A stretch of DNA of 46,646 bases from NCBI RefSeq assembly GCF_936928535.1, contig NZ_CAKZHY010000074.1, forward strand, positions 1 to 46,646, given 5' to 3'. The position numbers were made by a program, and so were the translations under genes. This document shows, piece by piece, positions 15,658-24,754 of this stretch; positions within the stretch are counted from its first letter, which is position 1, and each line of letters opens with the position of its first letter. The DNA is from an uncultured Bradyrhizobium sp. (GTDB lineage Bacteria > Pseudomonadota > Alphaproteobacteria > Rhizobiales > Xanthobacteraceae). Under the pieces are notes generated by a model that was given only the letters and a program-made list of their open reading frames with translations, was not told the origin of the DNA and searched no databases.

Positions 15658-17931
15658 TCAAGCGGCGTCAGTGAGCAAGGTCTGACGCCGGTTGAACACG
15701 AACAGGATCAGGGCGAGCACGATCAGGATCAGGCCTGCGATCATCTTGAGTTCCGCAGAGGTCGCAGTTTTCGGCAGGCGGATCGTGTCCGAGGTAACAG
15801 GTGCCGGTCGCCTTGCCGCGGGCTGGCCCGCATCGGCGCGGCGCTCGCGCAGCTGTGTCGGCGTTTGCTGCGGCCGTTCGCCGAACACCTTCGCGAAATC
15901 CCAGCCCGCCGGCAGGTTGATCGGAAGCTCGCTGAGCTTGAGCGGCGCCCCCTCGGGACGGCTCGGCGTCTTGTCGACGGCGATGAGGCTGGTCAGCCGC
16001 GTGACGATCTGGTGGTCGAGCGCCAGTGCAAGGACCGTCTTGTCCGCGTCCTCCGGGGTCATCTCGTGCAGCGTCCGCGCCACCTCCGCATCGCTGATCT
16101 TGCGCCTGGCCCAAAGCTTCGACAGGCCCTTGCCTTCAGCGGCACTCTTCAAGGGCAGCGTCACCGACCACGGACGGTCGCCGACACGACCCTTGATCTC
16201 CAGCGAGCCGACGAGCTTGTCGAGCTTCGCGGCAAGCACCAGCGGCTCGTCGTGATAGACGTCCGGGATGATTGCCGGCGTGACGTCGGCCTTCGCATCG
16301 GAGAACTTCGCGGTGAGGCCTGTTACGGCAGGGTTCTCCAGCTTGGCAAACAGGCCGCGCATACGTTCCTCGACCTGATCGACGGAGCCGATATGAGTGA
16401 AGGCCCCGCGGCCGAGCTCGGCGGCGCGCGTCATCAGATAGGTGTTGGGCGCGGAGCCGATGCCGACCATGAAGATGCGGGACCGGCCGCGCATCGCCGT
16501 GATGGTCTCGAACAATTGCTGCTCGTTGCCGATCGCGCCGTCGGTCAGGAAGACGATCTGGCGAACCAAGTTGGTGTCGGCGATCTTGTCGGTCAGTGCG
16601 GCGCGCATCGCCGGCACCATTTCGGTGCCGCCACGCGCCTGCAATGTGCTGACGAAGGAGGTGGCTTCGCCGACATGCGCGGCGTCGGCCGGCACCGAGG
16701 TCGGAAACAGCACGTCCATGGTGTCGTCGAAGCGGATCACGTTGAAGCGATCGTTCGGCTGCAGGCGGCCGAGCGCATAAAGCAGGCTCGCCTTGGCCTG
16801 CTCGATCGAGGTGCCGCCCATCGAGCCGGAATTGTCGATCACGAACACCACCTCACGCGGCAGCGGCTTCTGGGCTGCCTGCTCGGCGGCCGGCGGCGTG
16901 ACAAAGGCCAGCAGGTAGTCGGCATCGCCGACATGCTCGCGGAACAGCCCGACTGACGGCGCTTTTTCAGCTTCTGGCTTCCAGGTGAGCTCGAAGTCGC
17001 GGTCGGCGGGCACGGTGCCGCCAGCAAGCGTCACGACACGCGTTGCATTGTCGGGGCTTTCGATCTTGACGTTGTGGTGGTGGCTCTTCACCTCGCCGAG
17101 CGCGAAGCCGGCTTTCAGGTGCACCGTGATGCTGGTCGGATTGATCTTCGCGCTCTTCGCTGGATCAAGCACCGGCGACGCGATGCGGTCACGGTCGGGC
17201 ACCGGGTCGAAATGGGTCGCGCCCCAACCGGAGCCGTCGTTGCGAAAATCGACGCTCTGCACGATCGGCGCCGGATTGTAGCGCGGTCCGACCACGAGCG
17301 GGACGCGCAGCGAATATTCGTTGCCGGATTGATGCACCGGCTCCTGATATTCGATCTGCACCAGCACGGTTTCGCCGGGGCCGATATTGGCGACCGAGTT
17401 GGTGAAGATGTTGGGCCTCTCCTGCTCGGTGAGCGCAGCCTTCTGTCCGGTGCGGCGCGCCTCTTCATAGATCACGCGGGCCTGCCGGCGTTCCCTGATA
17501 TCGCCGACAATGACGCGGTCACCGACCACCATCTTCAGCGTGTCGACGGCGCCGTCGCTGGCCAGCGGATAGACATAGGTTGCCTCGGCCCAATCCTTGG
17601 TCGGGTTGCGGAAGATTTGGGTGACGCGCGTGCGCAGCGTCGGGCCTGAGACCGTGATGTCGATGTCGGTCCCGAGCCGGATGGCCTCGGTCGTGGCGCC
17701 GTCCTCTTTCAGCAGGAGGGTGCCGGACTTGGCATCGCCGGGCTGGAGCAGGCTGGCCTGCGCTGATGTCGCCGACCAGGAGGTCTCGAAGCTCACCAAC
17801 AGGGCCACGAAACTGACCAGGAGCACGGCAATGCTTTGCGCCAGGAGGAATAGCCCCACCTTGATCAGCCTGCCGAGCCAAGGGTGTTCGTCAGGGTGTT
17901 CGTCGCGATCGACCGTGTCGTAATTGTCCAT
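15658..17931 (-). CDS. Sortase target protein with VIT and VWA domains
   Basis: 757 residues from the ATG at 17931, which has a GGGAGCAGG ribosome-binding site; a 42-residue upstream extension is open but unlikely. Order: cytoplasmic head, membrane segment or signal (about 22-48), VIT domain (about 75-200), and von Willebrand A domain (about 357-530) with an intact metal-binding DNSGS at 366-370. A Pro/Arg-rich linker follows, then the sorting signal LPKTA at 719-723, a hydrophobic helix (about 730-747) and a short tail starting RR. This is the layout of the proteobacterial sortase target family (TIGR03788 type as I remember it). The paired sortase should cut at the T-A bond of LPKTA. The VWA fold suggests metal-dependent adhesion or binding at the cell envelope; the ligand is unknown. 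Confidence 0.9.
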   Translation of the reverse strand: MDNYDTVDRDEHPDEHPWLGRLIKVGLFLLAQSIAVLLVSFVALLVSFETSWSATSAQASLLQPGDAKSGTLLLKEDGATTEAIRLGTDIDITVSGPTLRTRVTQIFRNPTKDWAEATYVYPLASDGAVDTLKMVVGDRVIVGDIRERRQARVIYEEARRTGQKAALTEQERPNIFTNSVANIGPGETVLVQIEYQEPVHQSGNEYSLRVPLVVGPRYNPAPIVQSVDFRNDGSGWGATHFDPVPDRDRIASPVLDPAKSAKINPTSITVHLKAGFALGEVKSHHHNVKIESPDNATRVVTLAGGTVPADRDFELTWKPEAEKAPSVGLFREHVGDADYLLAFVTPPAAEQAAQKPLPREVVFVIDNSGSMGGTSIEQAKASLLYALGRLQPNDRFNVIRFDDTMDVLFPTSVPADAAHVGEATSFVSTLQARGGTEMVPAMRAALTDKIADTNLVRQIVFLTDGAIGNEQQLFETITAMRGRSRIFMVGIGSAPNTYLMTRAAELGRGAFTHIGSVDQVEERMRGLFAKLENPAVTGLTAKFSDAKADVTPAIIPDVYHDEPLVLAAKLDKLVGSLEIKGRVGDRPWSVTLPLKSAAEGKGLSKLWARRKISDAEVARTLHEMTPEDADKTVLALALDHQIVTRLTSLIAVDKTPSRPEGAPLKLSELPINLPAGWDFAKVFGERPQQTPTQLRERRADAGQPAARRPAPVTSDTIRLPKTATSAELKMIAGLILIVLALILFVFNRRQTLLTDAA

Positions 17932-18064
17932 TTGGCCTGCTCCCGAAGCATGTTTGACGCCGCTGAGCATCGGTCGGGAGGGCCTGATCTTGCGAGCAGA
18001 ACGATCGGCAATGTTCCGCAGCGGCCGGCCGGTCCGGGCGGTCGGCTTGGCGGCCATGTCCGGT

Positions 18065-18094
18065 TTTGTGCTGACTTGTCCGCCCTGCTAGACT
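18065..18094 (+). promoter_or_regulatory. Possible sigma-70-like promoter for the XRE regulator
   Basis: TTGTGC and TAGACT are separated by 17 bases, 25 bases before the start codon of the XRE-type gene. The match is fair in a GC-rich background. The region also lies upstream of the divergent sortase target gene, so both could be controlled here. Confidence 0.35.
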
Positions 18095-18118
18095 GTCGGC
18101 CGTGGAGCAGGGTTAATA

Positions 18119-18889
18119 ATGCAGACGCAAGACAAGCTCTCTGACGGGCAGCTTTCGGACGAGCAAAGCCGCGAGGTCGCGGAGACGATCCGCGAGGAAA
18201 TCGCCAGGCGCCGGATCTCGCGGCAGGCGTTGGCCGAGCAGGCCAAGCTCAGCCTGTCGACGCTGGAGAAGGCGCTCGGTGGCCGGCGCCCGTTCACGCT
18301 GGCGACCACGGTCCGGCTCGAGCAGGCCTTGGGCGTGTCCTTGCGCAAGAGCACCGCCACGCCGGCGCCCCCCGCGGGTAACGACGTCGCGCCCGACGGT
18401 CTCGGCTCCTATTCGCATCGCGCAGTGACCTGGCTCGAGGGCGTCTACATCACCCTGCGGCCGTCCTTTGGCGACAAGGATGCGATTTTCGCCTATCGCA
18501 CCGAAATCGTCTGGGAGCCGAAAGTCTCCTCACTGGTCTTCCGCGAGGGCGAGCGGACCGATGCCGCCTATGAACACACCGGCGAAGTTGCCGTGCCGCA
18601 TCAATCCGGCTTCATCTATCTCGTCATCAACAAGCACGGACAGCATCGCGTCATCACGGTCTCGCGGCCAACCGTGACGGGTGCGATGTACGGCATCATT
18701 TCGACGCTGCGTGCCGGCACCGGCTCCCAGCTGATGCCGGTCGCGGCGCCAATTGCCTATGTTCCTGTTGACAACGTCAAGGAGCCGGCGCTCGGACGGA
18801 TCATGCCCGATCATCCCAACCATGCGCTGTATCTGAGCCACCTGCGCCGCACGGTGGAGGAGCCATTTGCACTCTTCCTGTCGGTCTAG
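18119..18889 (+). CDS. XRE-type helix-turn-helix regulator with C-terminal sensor-like domain
   Basis: 256 residues. An XRE/Cro-type helix-turn-helix occupies about residues 18-75 (RQALAEQAKLSLSTLEKALGG). A Pro/Ala linker follows, then a domain of about 160 residues, predicted by eye as mostly beta strands and rich in aromatic residues, that I do not recognise. The start has GGAGCAGGG 6 bases upstream. It is divergent from the sortase target gene 187 bases away, which suggests it may regulate that pair; this is inference. The C-terminal domain could be a ligand or signal sensor, as in other one-component regulators. Confidence 0.8.
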   Translation: MQTQDKLSDGQLSDEQSREVAETIREEIARRRISRQALAEQAKLSLSTLEKALGGRRPFTLATTVRLEQALGVSLRKSTATPAPPAGNDVAPDGLGSYSHRAVTWLEGVYITLRPSFGDKDAIFAYRTEIVWEPKVSSLVFREGERTDAAYEHTGEVAVPHQSGFIYLVINKHGQHRVITVSRPTVTGAMYGIISTLRAGTGSQLMPVAAPIAYVPVDNVKEPALGRIMPDHPNHALYLSHLRRTVEEPFALFLSV

Positions 18890-18946
18890 TCTGTCCCGCG
18901 AACGAAATGGTCCGGTATCTGGCGCGGATCCGTCTATAAGGCGATC

Positions 18947-20485
18947 ATGCTGGACGTCACTGTAACATCCGACGGCGCAGGCCCTCTGTTCTCGATCATC
19001 ATCCCGCTCGAGTTTCACCGCGGGCAATGGGAGCAGTCCTGGCTTGGCTGGACGTCGCAGACGGCGGACAAGTCTCTCTACGAGATCATTCTCGTCGTGC
19101 CACCGGATTTCACCGCCCACGCGGAGCTGAAAGAACTCGCCGCAGGCAAGGCCCGCCTCGAGTTCGCAGATCCCGTGCACGATATCGGCCTCTGCGCGGC
19201 CGGCGCGGCCAGGGCTCGCGGCCGCTATTTGTTCTTCACGGAATCGCATTGCTGGCCCGAGCCCGACGTAATCGCGCTCTGCATCCGCGCGATCGATGAT
19301 CATCCCGACTGGGCCGGGTTCTCCTGCCGCTCGGTCCCGATCTGCCACAACCGCCTGTCCGAGGCGGAGGCTGCGATGTACCAGGCCGATATCGAATTCG
19401 GCATGACGCAGCATCCCTGGCGGAAGGTGCTCGACCAGTGCTTCGTGACGCGGCGCGACGTCTACCTGGAATGCGGCGGCTTGCGTGAAGAGCTCGGTCA
19501 TTTCGCGGAATGGATGCTCGCCGCAGCATACCATGCGCGAGGCTACGCCGTCGGCTATCTCGAGGAAGCGCGCTTCCATCACTACTACATCGGTCGGATC
19601 AGCGAGTTGAAGACGTTCACGCTCGATTTCATCCAGGGCGAGAGTCGATTTCTCAGCGAGGATCGACGCGATCCCGGTAGCGAACTGATCGAAATTCCCT
19701 TTGAATGGATAGATCGGGATAATTTCGATCGTCGGCTCGCGTTCAACGCATTGAATGCGCTGGCGCGCTACAGCCTTCCCCGTCTGCGTTGGAGGTGGCC
19801 CGGCGAGGAACTGCGTGCCCTGCGGCGCTGGAGCGGGCCGGCGCTGTTCGGTGATCTCCCTGCGCGCATTGCGGCTTTCTTTGCCGTCGCGCATGCGCGC
19901 CTGGTGCTATCAACGCTGGCTTTGGTCGGGTCGCGCGATGCCATCGCGCGATGGATGAAGCGCTACATCGCGGCGCTGATCCGGCTTGAGCGACTGGCAT
20001 CCATTCGCCGCCTTGGCGCGCGGCCCCGGCCTGCACGGAAATTGCTCGGCGGGCAGGTGCTTGCGCAGATCGGATTTCACGAGCTGGAATCCGCGGCGGG
20101 GCACACATTTCGCTGGAGCGAGCCGCAAGCGGCGGTTCGCATCAGCGGCGCACCGGGACGCAACACGGTCTGCATCCACACGGCTGCGCTGGGTATGCTG
20201 CTCGCCGCAACCGGTACGCAGTTCTATCTCGACGGCAAGCGGATCGATTCTGCCAGAATCGACGTCGGTTGTGACCGCTACACGCTGAGCCTCGATCTGC
20301 CGCCATCGGGCATTGGCATCTTGGCCTGGGCCTGCGCCGTATTCAGAGGCGTCGGTGACGTGCGTCGTCTCGGTCTGTCGGTGGTGGCCATCGAGGTCAA
20401 TCTGGACGCGGGCGATCGCGTTCAAAAAGATAGCGGCCCTTCGGCCGCTATCTCGCACGCGACACTGGCTTCCGACCGAAACTAG
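18947..20485 (+). CDS. Glycosyltransferase-like protein with C-terminal accessory domain
   Basis: 512 residues. The N-terminal third is a GT-A (GT2-like) fold: FSIIIPLEFHRGQW at about 15-28, YEIILVVPPDF near 45-55, and a strand ending FFTES at 96-100 where the metal-binding D-x-D normally sits. Here the acidic motif is replaced by E-S-H-C, so metal use or catalysis may differ. Further on, AEWMLAAAYHARGYAVGYLEEARFHHYY fits the acceptor end of GT2 enzymes. Residues about 290-345 contain amphipathic or hydrophobic helices. About 355-490 looks like a separate beta-rich domain of unknown role. Substrate unknown. Its last 57 codons or so overlap a terminator and the end of the opposing gene. Confidence 0.7.
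   Translation: MLDVTVTSDGAGPLFSIIIPLEFHRGQWEQSWLGWTSQTADKSLYEIILVVPPDFTAHAELKELAAGKARLEFADPVHDIGLCAAGAARARGRYLFFTESHCWPEPDVIALCIRAIDDHPDWAGFSCRSVPICHNRLSEAEAAMYQADIEFGMTQHPWRKVLDQCFVTRRDVYLECGGLREELGHFAEWMLAAAYHARGYAVGYLEEARFHHYYIGRISELKTFTLDFIQGESRFLSEDRRDPGSELIEIPFEWIDRDNFDRRLAFNALNALARYSLPRLRWRWPGEELRALRRWSGPALFGDLPARIAAFFAVAHARLVLSTLALVGSRDAIARWMKRYIAALIRLERLASIRRLGARPRPARKLLGGQVLAQIGFHELESAAGHTFRWSEPQAAVRISGAPGRNTVCIHTAALGMLLAATGTQFYLDGKRIDSARIDVGCDRYTLSLDLPPSGIGILAWACAVFRGVGDVRRLGLSVVAIEVNLDAGDRVQKDSGPSAAISHATLASDRN
20424..20452 (-). terminator. Rho-independent terminator of the ABC binding-protein gene
   Basis: Perfect 10-bp stem, GATAGCGGCC and GGCCGCTATC with a 4-base loop (20429-20452). 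On the minus strand five T residues follow at once (20428-20424). It lies 30 bases beyond the stop of the minus-strand binding-protein gene and inside the last codons of the opposing glycosyltransferase-like gene. It is the clearest intrinsic terminator in the window. Confidence 0.85.
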
Positions 20486-21702
20486 CCGCCGACCTCCGCG
20501 CTGATGATGTCGCCGAACAGCTCCCACTGGCCGCTCTTGAACCGCCACATCTTCAACTGCTCGATCGGAGCGAAATCGCTGGCCGACGTGTTGATCCTGA
20601 TCCCGGGAATCAGCGTATCCGGGACAAAGTCCTTCAGGTTCGCAGCCTGCTTCATCACGTTCTCGCGGGTGAGATTATCACCGACCTGCTTCAGCACCTG
20701 CACCATCGTCTGGGCCGCGGCGTAGCCGTAAACCAAATTGGTGTCCGAGATGTTGGCGCCGGGCATGTATTTGTCGATGAAGGCCAGGAACTTCTTCATG
20801 CCCTCATTGCCCTTCCACTGCGGATCGGATGCATCCATCAGATAACCGGCCGAGAGCACGCCTTCGGACGCCTCAAAGCCGGCCGGCTTCATCACCGCGC
20901 CGATCGAGACCGACACGTCGGTCATCAGGTGCATCGGCTTCCAGCCGAGCTCGGCGATCTTCTTGATCGCCTGCGCCGCAAATTTCGGGGTCGAGATATT
21001 CACGAAGACGTCGGCGCCGGTGTCCTTGAGCTTGACGATGTGGGCGTCGATCGAGGGCTCCGAGGTCTCGTAGCTCTCCTCGGCCACGATCAGCTTCGAG
21101 GCCTTGTCGCCGAATACGTCCTTGATGCCCGCGAGGTAGTCTTTGCCGAAATCGTCATTGGCATAGAAGATCGCGACCTTCGCGTCCGGCTTCTCCTTCA
21201 GGATGTACTTGGCGAAGATCCGTGCTTCGACCCGGTAGCTGGGCTGAAAGCCCATCGTCCACGGGAAGTTTTTCGGGTCGTTCCACTTGCTGGCGCCGGT
21301 CGCGAGGAAGAGCTGCGGCACCTTCTTGGAGTTTTGATATTTCTGCACCGCGGTCTGGGTCGGCGTGCCCAGCGCGTTGAACACCAGGAAGACCTCATCA
21401 CTCTCGATCAGCTTGCGGATCTGCTCCACCGTCTTCGGCGGCGAGTAGCCGTCATCGTAGGAGATGAAGTTGATCTTGCGGCCGTTGATGCCGCCCTGGT
21501 CGTTGATCATCTTGAAATAGGCTTCCTCGGTCTTGCCGATGATGCCGTAGGCCGACGCTGGGCCGGAATAAGCCTCGACATTGCCGATCTTGATCTCGGT
21601 GTCGGTGACGCCGGTGTCGTAGGCCTTCTGGGCGAAAGCGCTCTGGGTCGAGAGCAGCGTCAATGCCGTTGCTGCGGCAAGCAGCGAGAGTTTCTTGTTC
21701 AT
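20482..21702 (-). CDS. ABC transporter substrate-binding protein, branched-chain amino acid type
   Basis: 406 residues. A cleavable Sec signal (MNKKLSLLAAATALTLL, cleavage likely after SAFA at about residue 24) precedes a Peripla_BP_6 (LivK-like) domain, with TEIKIGNVEAYSGPASAYG near 34-52 and GRKINFISYDDGYSPPKTVEQ near 75-95. It binds an amino acid, aromatic acid or similar small carboxylate in the periplasm. No permease or ATPase genes stand beside it; its direct neighbour upstream is an acyl-CoA ligase, so the ligand may be the acid that ligase activates. The start has an AAGGAAT ribosome-binding site; the longer open frame to 22017 is not coding. The stop overlaps the opposing gene by 4 bases. 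Confidence 0.88.
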   Translation of the reverse strand: MNKKLSLLAAATALTLLSTQSAFAQKAYDTGVTDTEIKIGNVEAYSGPASAYGIIGKTEEAYFKMINDQGGINGRKINFISYDDGYSPPKTVEQIRKLIESDEVFLVFNALGTPTQTAVQKYQNSKKVPQLFLATGASKWNDPKNFPWTMGFQPSYRVEARIFAKYILKEKPDAKVAIFYANDDFGKDYLAGIKDVFGDKASKLIVAEESYETSEPSIDAHIVKLKDTGADVFVNISTPKFAAQAIKKIAELGWKPMHLMTDVSVSIGAVMKPAGFEASEGVLSAGYLMDASDPQWKGNEGMKKFLAFIDKYMPGANISDTNLVYGYAAAQTMVQVLKQVGDNLTRENVMKQAANLKDFVPDTLIPGIRINTSASDFAPIEQLKMWRFKSGQWELFGDIISAEVGG

Positions 21703-21788
21703 GAAAATTCCTTGGGGTTTCTTTGGCGATTCTTCTGGGTTGGAGCAGGCACGTCGAAAAGCCAAGGCGCCCGCGAAGGGCGCCTTGA

Positions 21789-23342
21789 TCAGGCGTTGGC
21801 GACTTTCTTGTCGACCTCGGAAGCCACCGAGAATTCCTTGCGCAGGGTAGGCTTGTGGATCTTGCCAGTGGCGTTGCGCGGCAGGGCATCGATGAAACGG
21901 ATCTTGCGCGGGCATTTGAAGCGCGCGAGATTGGCCGCGCAATGCGCGAAGACATCGGCCTCGGTCAGCCGCTGGCCTGGCTTCACCGCAACAATCGCGA
22001 GGCCCACCTCGCCCCACTGCGGATCGGGAATGCCGATCACGGCGGCCTCGGCAATCGCCGTAATCTGATGCAGAACGTTCTCCACCTCGGCCGGATAGAC
22101 GTTCTCACCGCCGGAGATGTACATGTCCTTCCAGCGGTCGACGATGTAATAGAACCCATCCTCATCGACGCGGGTCGCGTCGCCAGTGTGCAGCCAGCCG
22201 TCCGTGAAGGACGATTTGTTCGCCTCCGGCCTGTTCCAGTAGCCGGGTGTGATGTTCGGTCCCTTGACCCAGAGTTCGCCGAGCTCGCCGACATCGGCAT
22301 CGCTGCCGTCGGGGCGCACGATGCGCACCTGCGTGTGCAGCACCGGTTTGCCGGCGGAGCCGGCCTTGCGTGCCGCATCTTCGCGATCGAGCACCAGCAC
22401 GGCCGGCGAGGTCTCGGTCATGCCGTAACCCTGCTGGAGCGCGACGCCGCGCGCCTCCCACACCTTCAGCAGCGGCACCGGCATCGGAGCACCACCGACG
22501 CCGCAGACGATCAACCGGGAGAGATCGGATGTCGCGAAGGCCGGGTGTTGCGCCATGAACTGATAGATCGCCGGCACACCGAAGAACGCGTTGATGCCCA
22601 GCGCGGGATCGTTGATCAGGCCAAGCGCCGCGCAGGGATCGAAGGCGCGCATGATCATCACGGTGCCGCCGGCATGCAGCACGGGGTTGGTGTAGCAATT
22701 CAGCCCGCCGGTGTGGAACAGCGGCAGCACGGTGAGCTGCACCGAGGCCGGTCCGATACAAGCCGGCCCGCCAAGATTGACGCAATTCCAGAAGGTCATG
22801 CCATGGGTGATGGTCGCGCCTTTGGGATGACCCGTCGTGCCCGACGTGTACATGATGGTCGAGACATCATCGAGCGTGACCTCTTCAGCACGCTCCAGCG
22901 GCTTGGCGGTCGGGATGCCGGCTTCATAGGCGCCACAGGGGCCGAGTAGAAGGCTGGTCGCGACGTTGCAAAGCTTGGCGACGGTGAGCGCCGTCTCGGC
23001 CAAATCAGCATCGTGTATCATCACCTTGGGCGCGCAGTCGCCGGTGATGAACTGAAGCTCGGGAACGGTGAGGCGGGTGTTCAGCGGCACGAAGACGGCC
23101 CCTAGCCGTCCGCAGGCAAACTGCACCTCCAGCGTATCGGTCGTGTTCAGCGCCAGCACAGCGACGCGGTCGCCACGCGAGACGTTCAGCGCGTGACGCA
23201 AGAACGAAGCAAGGCGTGAGATGCGGGCGTCGAACTCCGAATAGGTGAAGCGGCGCTCGCTCGCAAGATCGATGGCCGCGACCTTGCCGGGCGCGCGGCG
23301 GGCATGATGAGCGATCCAGTCGTAGTAACGAACGGCCAACAC
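21789..23342 (-). CDS. AMP-forming acyl-CoA ligase (FadD-like)
   Basis: 517 residues of the adenylate-forming family. The phosphate loop YTSGTTGHPKG is at 165-175, followed by the A5 motif GYGMTET near 310-316, GWLHTGD near 395-401 and the catalytic K494 in NATGKIHK. It activates a carboxylic acid to its acyl-CoA with ATP. The start is GTG at 23342 (or the next codon, TTG), preceded by AAGGAGG and GGGAGG. It is followed 86 bases later by the binding-protein gene, probably one transcript. It is divergent from the acyl-CoA dehydrogenase genes, so it likely supplies their substrate. The acid is unknown; medium-chain or branched acids are plausible. Confidence 0.88.
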   Translation of the reverse strand: MLAVRYYDWIAHHARRAPGKVAAIDLASERRFTYSEFDARISRLASFLRHALNVSRGDRVAVLALNTTDTLEVQFACGRLGAVFVPLNTRLTVPELQFITGDCAPKVMIHDADLAETALTVAKLCNVATSLLLGPCGAYEAGIPTAKPLERAEEVTLDDVSTIMYTSGTTGHPKGATITHGMTFWNCVNLGGPACIGPASVQLTVLPLFHTGGLNCYTNPVLHAGGTVMIMRAFDPCAALGLINDPALGINAFFGVPAIYQFMAQHPAFATSDLSRLIVCGVGGAPMPVPLLKVWEARGVALQQGYGMTETSPAVLVLDREDAARKAGSAGKPVLHTQVRIVRPDGSDADVGELGELWVKGPNITPGYWNRPEANKSSFTDGWLHTGDATRVDEDGFYYIVDRWKDMYISGGENVYPAEVENVLHQITAIAEAAVIGIPDPQWGEVGLAIVAVKPGQRLTEADVFAHCAANLARFKCPRKIRFIDALPRNATGKIHKPTLRKEFSVASEVDKKVANA

Positions 23343-23615
23343 TCCCTCCCTTGTCCTCCTTGGCGAACTTGTGCCGCCCGAGCTTTATTGCTGTGCACCA
23401 TGCCCGGCGTGGCCCTGGGAGGCCCGCCGGAGTTTGTGCGCAGCAGTCTTTTTTTGATTTGGAGTTGGCCCGCGAGGGGTGAAAATCGTCTTGCGTTGAG
23501 TTGCTAGATCAATGCCGCGCCAAGCTGCTTCCGCGAAGCCAGCCACTCGGCGCAAGTGAGCCGCCGATGTTCCAGCCATGGTGGACCGGCAGGAGTCGCC
23601 GAAAGCGAAAGCGCA

Positions 23616-24752
23616 ATGAAGAGCCCGTTCTACACCGCCGAGCACGACGCCTTCCGCGACGTCATGCGCCGCTTCGTCGACAAGGAGATCGCCCCGTTCG
23701 CCCACGAGTGGGATGAAGCCGGGGAATTCCCCCGCATGCTCTATCGCAAGGCAGCCGAGATCGGGCTGCTGGGGCTCGGATTCCCGGAAGAATATGGCGG
23801 GATCGCCGCCGACCAGTTCATGAAGATCGTCGCGAGCCAGGAACTGGCGCGCGCCGGCGCCGGCGGCGTCAGCGCCAGCCTGATGAGCCACACCATCGGC
23901 TCGCCGCCGATCGCGCGTGCGGCGCGCCCCGAGATCAAGGCGCGCGTGCTGCCGCAGGTGCTCTCGGGCGAGAAGATCTCCGCGCTCGCGATCACCGAGC
24001 CGGGCGGCGGTTCAGACGTGGCAAACCTCCGCACCAGGGCCAAGCGTGACGGCAATCACTACGTCGTGAGTGGCGAGAAGACCTTCATCACGTCGGGGAT
24101 GCGCGCCGACTATCTGACCGTTGCGGTGCGTACCGGCGGCGAGGGCGCCGGTGGCGTCAGCCTGCTGCTGATCGAGGGCGACACGCCCGGCCTGTCGCGC
24201 ACCAAGCTGAAGAAGATGGGCTGGTGGGCCTCCGATACCGCCACGCTGCATTTCGACGACTGCCGCGTACCGGCCGAGAACCTGATCGGCGAGGAGGGGC
24301 AGGGCTTCAAGATCATCATGCAAAACTTCAACAGCGAGCGGATGGGCATGGCCGCAGGCTGCACCGCCTTTGCCCGCGTCTGCCTCGACGAGGCGGTCGC
24401 CTACGCGAAGGAGCGCAAGACCTTTGGCAAGCCGCTCGCCCAGCATCAGGTCATCAGGCACAAGATCGTCGATATGGCGCAGAAGGTCGCAGCGTCCCAG
24501 GCGATGCTGGAAATGCTGGCCTGGCGGCTCGAGCAGGGCGAGAGCCCGGTGGCGGAAATCTGCATGATGAAGAACCAGGCGACGCAGACCATGGCGTTCT
24601 GCGCCTCGGAAGCCGTGCAGATCTTTGGCGGCGCCGGTTTCATGCGCGGCATCAAGGCCGAGCGCATCTACCGCGAGGTCAAGGTCAACGCCATCGGCGG
24701 CGGCACCGAGGAGATCATGAAGGATCTGGCGTCGCGGCAGATGGGCTTGTGA
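23616..24752 (+). CDS. Acyl-CoA dehydrogenase, isovaleryl-CoA dehydrogenase-like
   Basis: 378-residue flavoprotein of the acyl-CoA dehydrogenase family, which introduces the alpha-beta double bond into an acyl-CoA using FAD and passes electrons to ETF. Domains: N-terminal helices (1-115), middle beta domain (about 120-220; ALAITEPGGGSDVANL is the flavin-binding signature), C-terminal helices (about 230-378; IGGGTEEIMKD near the end). The usual catalytic Glu before GT is Gly here, and E241 in NSERMGMAAG takes the place of the catalytic Glu of isovaleryl-CoA dehydrogenases, so a branched substrate is likely. A 20-codon open extension upstream is ignored because the ATG at 23616 gives the family N terminus. 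Divergent from the acyl-CoA ligase. Confidence 0.88.
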   Translation: MKSPFYTAEHDAFRDVMRRFVDKEIAPFAHEWDEAGEFPRMLYRKAAEIGLLGLGFPEEYGGIAADQFMKIVASQELARAGAGGVSASLMSHTIGSPPIARAARPEIKARVLPQVLSGEKISALAITEPGGGSDVANLRTRAKRDGNHYVVSGEKTFITSGMRADYLTVAVRTGGEGAGGVSLLLIEGDTPGLSRTKLKKMGWWASDTATLHFDDCRVPAENLIGEEGQGFKIIMQNFNSERMGMAAGCTAFARVCLDEAVAYAKERKTFGKPLAQHQVIRHKIVDMAQKVAASQAMLEMLAWRLEQGESPVAEICMMKNQATQTMAFCASEAVQIFGGAGFMRGIKAERIYREVKVNAIGGGTEEIMKDLASRQMGL

Positions 24753-24754
24753 TG

